A DNA stretch of 12,202 nt, taken from assembly GCA_003485715.1 (NCBI GenBank), contig DNIF01000065.1, forward strand, positions 1-12,202, read 5' to 3'. The translations under genes were made by a program, and so were the position numbers. A model generated the notes under the pieces. That model saw only the letters and a program-made list of their open reading frames with translations, was not told the DNA's origin and ran no database searches. This DNA comes from Gammaproteobacteria bacterium (lineage in GTDB: Bacteria; Pseudomonadota; Gammaproteobacteria; UBA7966). Positions 11,181 through 12,202 of the stretch are shown one piece after another; positions within the stretch are counted from its first letter, which is position 1, and each line of letters starts with the position of its first letter.

Positions 11181-12202
11181 TCAGCTCCGCGACTCCTGGT
11201 CGTGGAACCATGGTTCGCGGGCCTTCATGATAAGGGCCCCAGCGCGCTCCGCGCAGAGACCTTCGATGACGAGGAGGTCGTCCACCGCCTGTTCCGCCAG
11301 ATCCTCCATCGTCACGACACCAAGCCGGGCGAGTTCCCAGGCGAGTTCGTCGTCCATGCCTTCCATGGCGAGCAGATCCTCAGCTGGCTCAGCGCCGGCC
11401 AGACGCTCCTCTTCCTCGGCGATGGCGCTGGTCAGCAGTGCATCCTTCGCGCGGCCACGCAGCTCGGCCACCAGCGCGTCGTCGAACTCCTGAATCTGCA
11501 ACATCTCTCGCTCGGGTACATAGGCGACTTCTTCCACTGAGGAGAAGCCCTCCTGAACGAGGATGTTGGCGATTTCCTCATCGACATCCAGCGCCTCCAT
11601 GAAGAGTGCACGCAGGCGCTCGGACTCCGCCTCGTCCTTCTCTTGCGCGGCGCTCTCACTCATCACGTTGAGCTTCCAGCCGGTGAGCTGGGCGGCCAGT
11701 CGCACGTTCTGACCACCGCGGCCGATGGCCAGAGAGAGCTGCTCCTCGACCACGGCGACGTCCACGCTGTGCGTATCCTCGTCGACCAGGATGGAGACGA
11801 CCTCCGCCGGCGACATGGCGTTGATGATGAACTGGGCAGGGTTGTCGTCCCACAGGACGATGTCCACCCGCTCACCCGCCAGCTCATTGGAGACGGCCTG
11901 CACGCGCGAGCCACGCATACCCACGCAGGCACCTACCGGGTCCACCCGCTGGTCGCGCGACAGCACCGCAATCTTCGCGCGCTGGCCGGGGTCGCGTGCA
12001 GCACCCTTGATCTCGATCACGCCATCGCCGATCTCCGGCACCTCGAGCCGGAAAAGCTCGACCAGCAGTTCCACTGCGGTGCGACTGAGGAAAATCTGGG
12101 GGCCCCGCTTCTCCGGTCGGACATCCTTCAGGTAGGCCTTGTAGCGCTCTCCCACCCGCACCGTCTCGCGTGGGATCATCTCCTCACGCGGCACGATCCC
12201 CT
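11181..12202 (-). CDS. nusA: Transcription termination/antitermination protein NusA (5' end missing)
   Basis: NusA binds RNA polymerase and nascent RNA, modulating pausing, termination and rRNA antitermination. The window holds the last 339 complete codons of a gene that is about 495 codons in E. coli; the N-terminal polymerase-binding domain and most of the S1 domain lie beyond the right edge. Numbering from the valine codon at 12194: the end of S1 at 1-37 (MIPRETVRVGERYKAYLKDV at 6-25); KH1 with DPVGACVGMRGSRVQAV (85-101); KH2 with AIGRGGQNVRLAAQL (156-170); then two acidic helix-hairpin-helix repeats (about 200-255 and 272-330) that bind the polymerase alpha subunit and mediate autoinhibition in E. 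coli. The stop is TGA at 11183-11181. Position before infB matches the usual rimP-nusA-infB order. Confidence 0.97.
   Translation of the reverse strand, partial: GIVPREEMIPRETVRVGERYKAYLKDVRPEKRGPQIFLSRTAVELLVELFRLEVPEIGDGVIEIKGAARDPGQRAKIAVLSRDQRVDPVGACVGMRGSRVQAVSNELAGERVDIVLWDDNPAQFIINAMSPAEVVSILVDEDTHSVDVAVVEEQLSLAIGRGGQNVRLAAQLTGWKLNVMSESAAQEKDEAESERLRALFMEALDVDEEIANILVQEGFSSVEEVAYVPEREMLQIQEFDDALVAELRGRAKDALLTSAIAEEEERLAGAEPAEDLLAMEGMDDELAWELARLGVVTMEDLAEQAVDDLLVIEGLCAERAGALIMKAREPWFHDQESRS

Overview
The window is a GC-rich (by eye about two-thirds GC) stretch of chromosome from a gammaproteobacterium. The evidence is the classical order nusA-infB-rbfA-truB-rpsO-pnp, the gamma-type IF2, PNPase and NusA sequences, and a rpsP-rimM-trmD operon. 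The lineage within the class cannot be fixed from sequence alone; a Chromatiales-like group is only a guess. It is core housekeeping DNA. I do not see a defence system, prophage, CRISPR array, integron, tRNA or rRNA.

Layout, right to left on the minus strand: the 3' two-thirds of nusA (runs off the right edge), infB, rbfA and truB are packed tightly, with a 4-nt gap at infB/rbfA and a GTGA overlap at rbfA/truB. A sigma70-like promoter whose -35 lies on the truB stop codon precedes rpsO. A 293-nt spacer with two hairpins follows, then pnp. This is the transcription-antitermination, translation-initiation, ribosome-maturation and RNA-decay operon. At the left end, also on the minus strand, rpsP, rimM and trmD form the second translation operon. 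rplS would be expected next, but it is not identifiable in the remaining 107 nt.

Between the two operons, on the plus strand, lie 5-formyltetrahydrofolate cyclo-ligase (fau), divergent from rpsP, and a membrane-anchored GGDEF diguanylate cyclase, convergent with pnp. The convergent gap (4241-4457) holds a degenerate 29-nt inverted repeat of the dispersed 'CGTCATCCCCGCG' type and a GC-rich hairpin.

Functionally most genes serve ribosome assembly and translation: S16, S15, RimM and RbfA in 30S maturation; TruB and TrmD in tRNA modification; IF2 in initiation; NusA in elongation and termination; PNPase in RNA turnover. The folate enzyme supports one-carbon supply, and the cyclase adds a c-di-GMP signalling gene with an unrecognised multi-spanning sensor region. 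The less ordinary points are: unusually long spacers (about 100 nt) in the rpsP operon that are bridged by short open frames touching the neighbouring stop and start codons; the cyclase's possibly leaderless GTG start; the pnp leader hairpin; a substitution next to the TruB catalytic aspartate; and the juxtaposition of the two translation operons.
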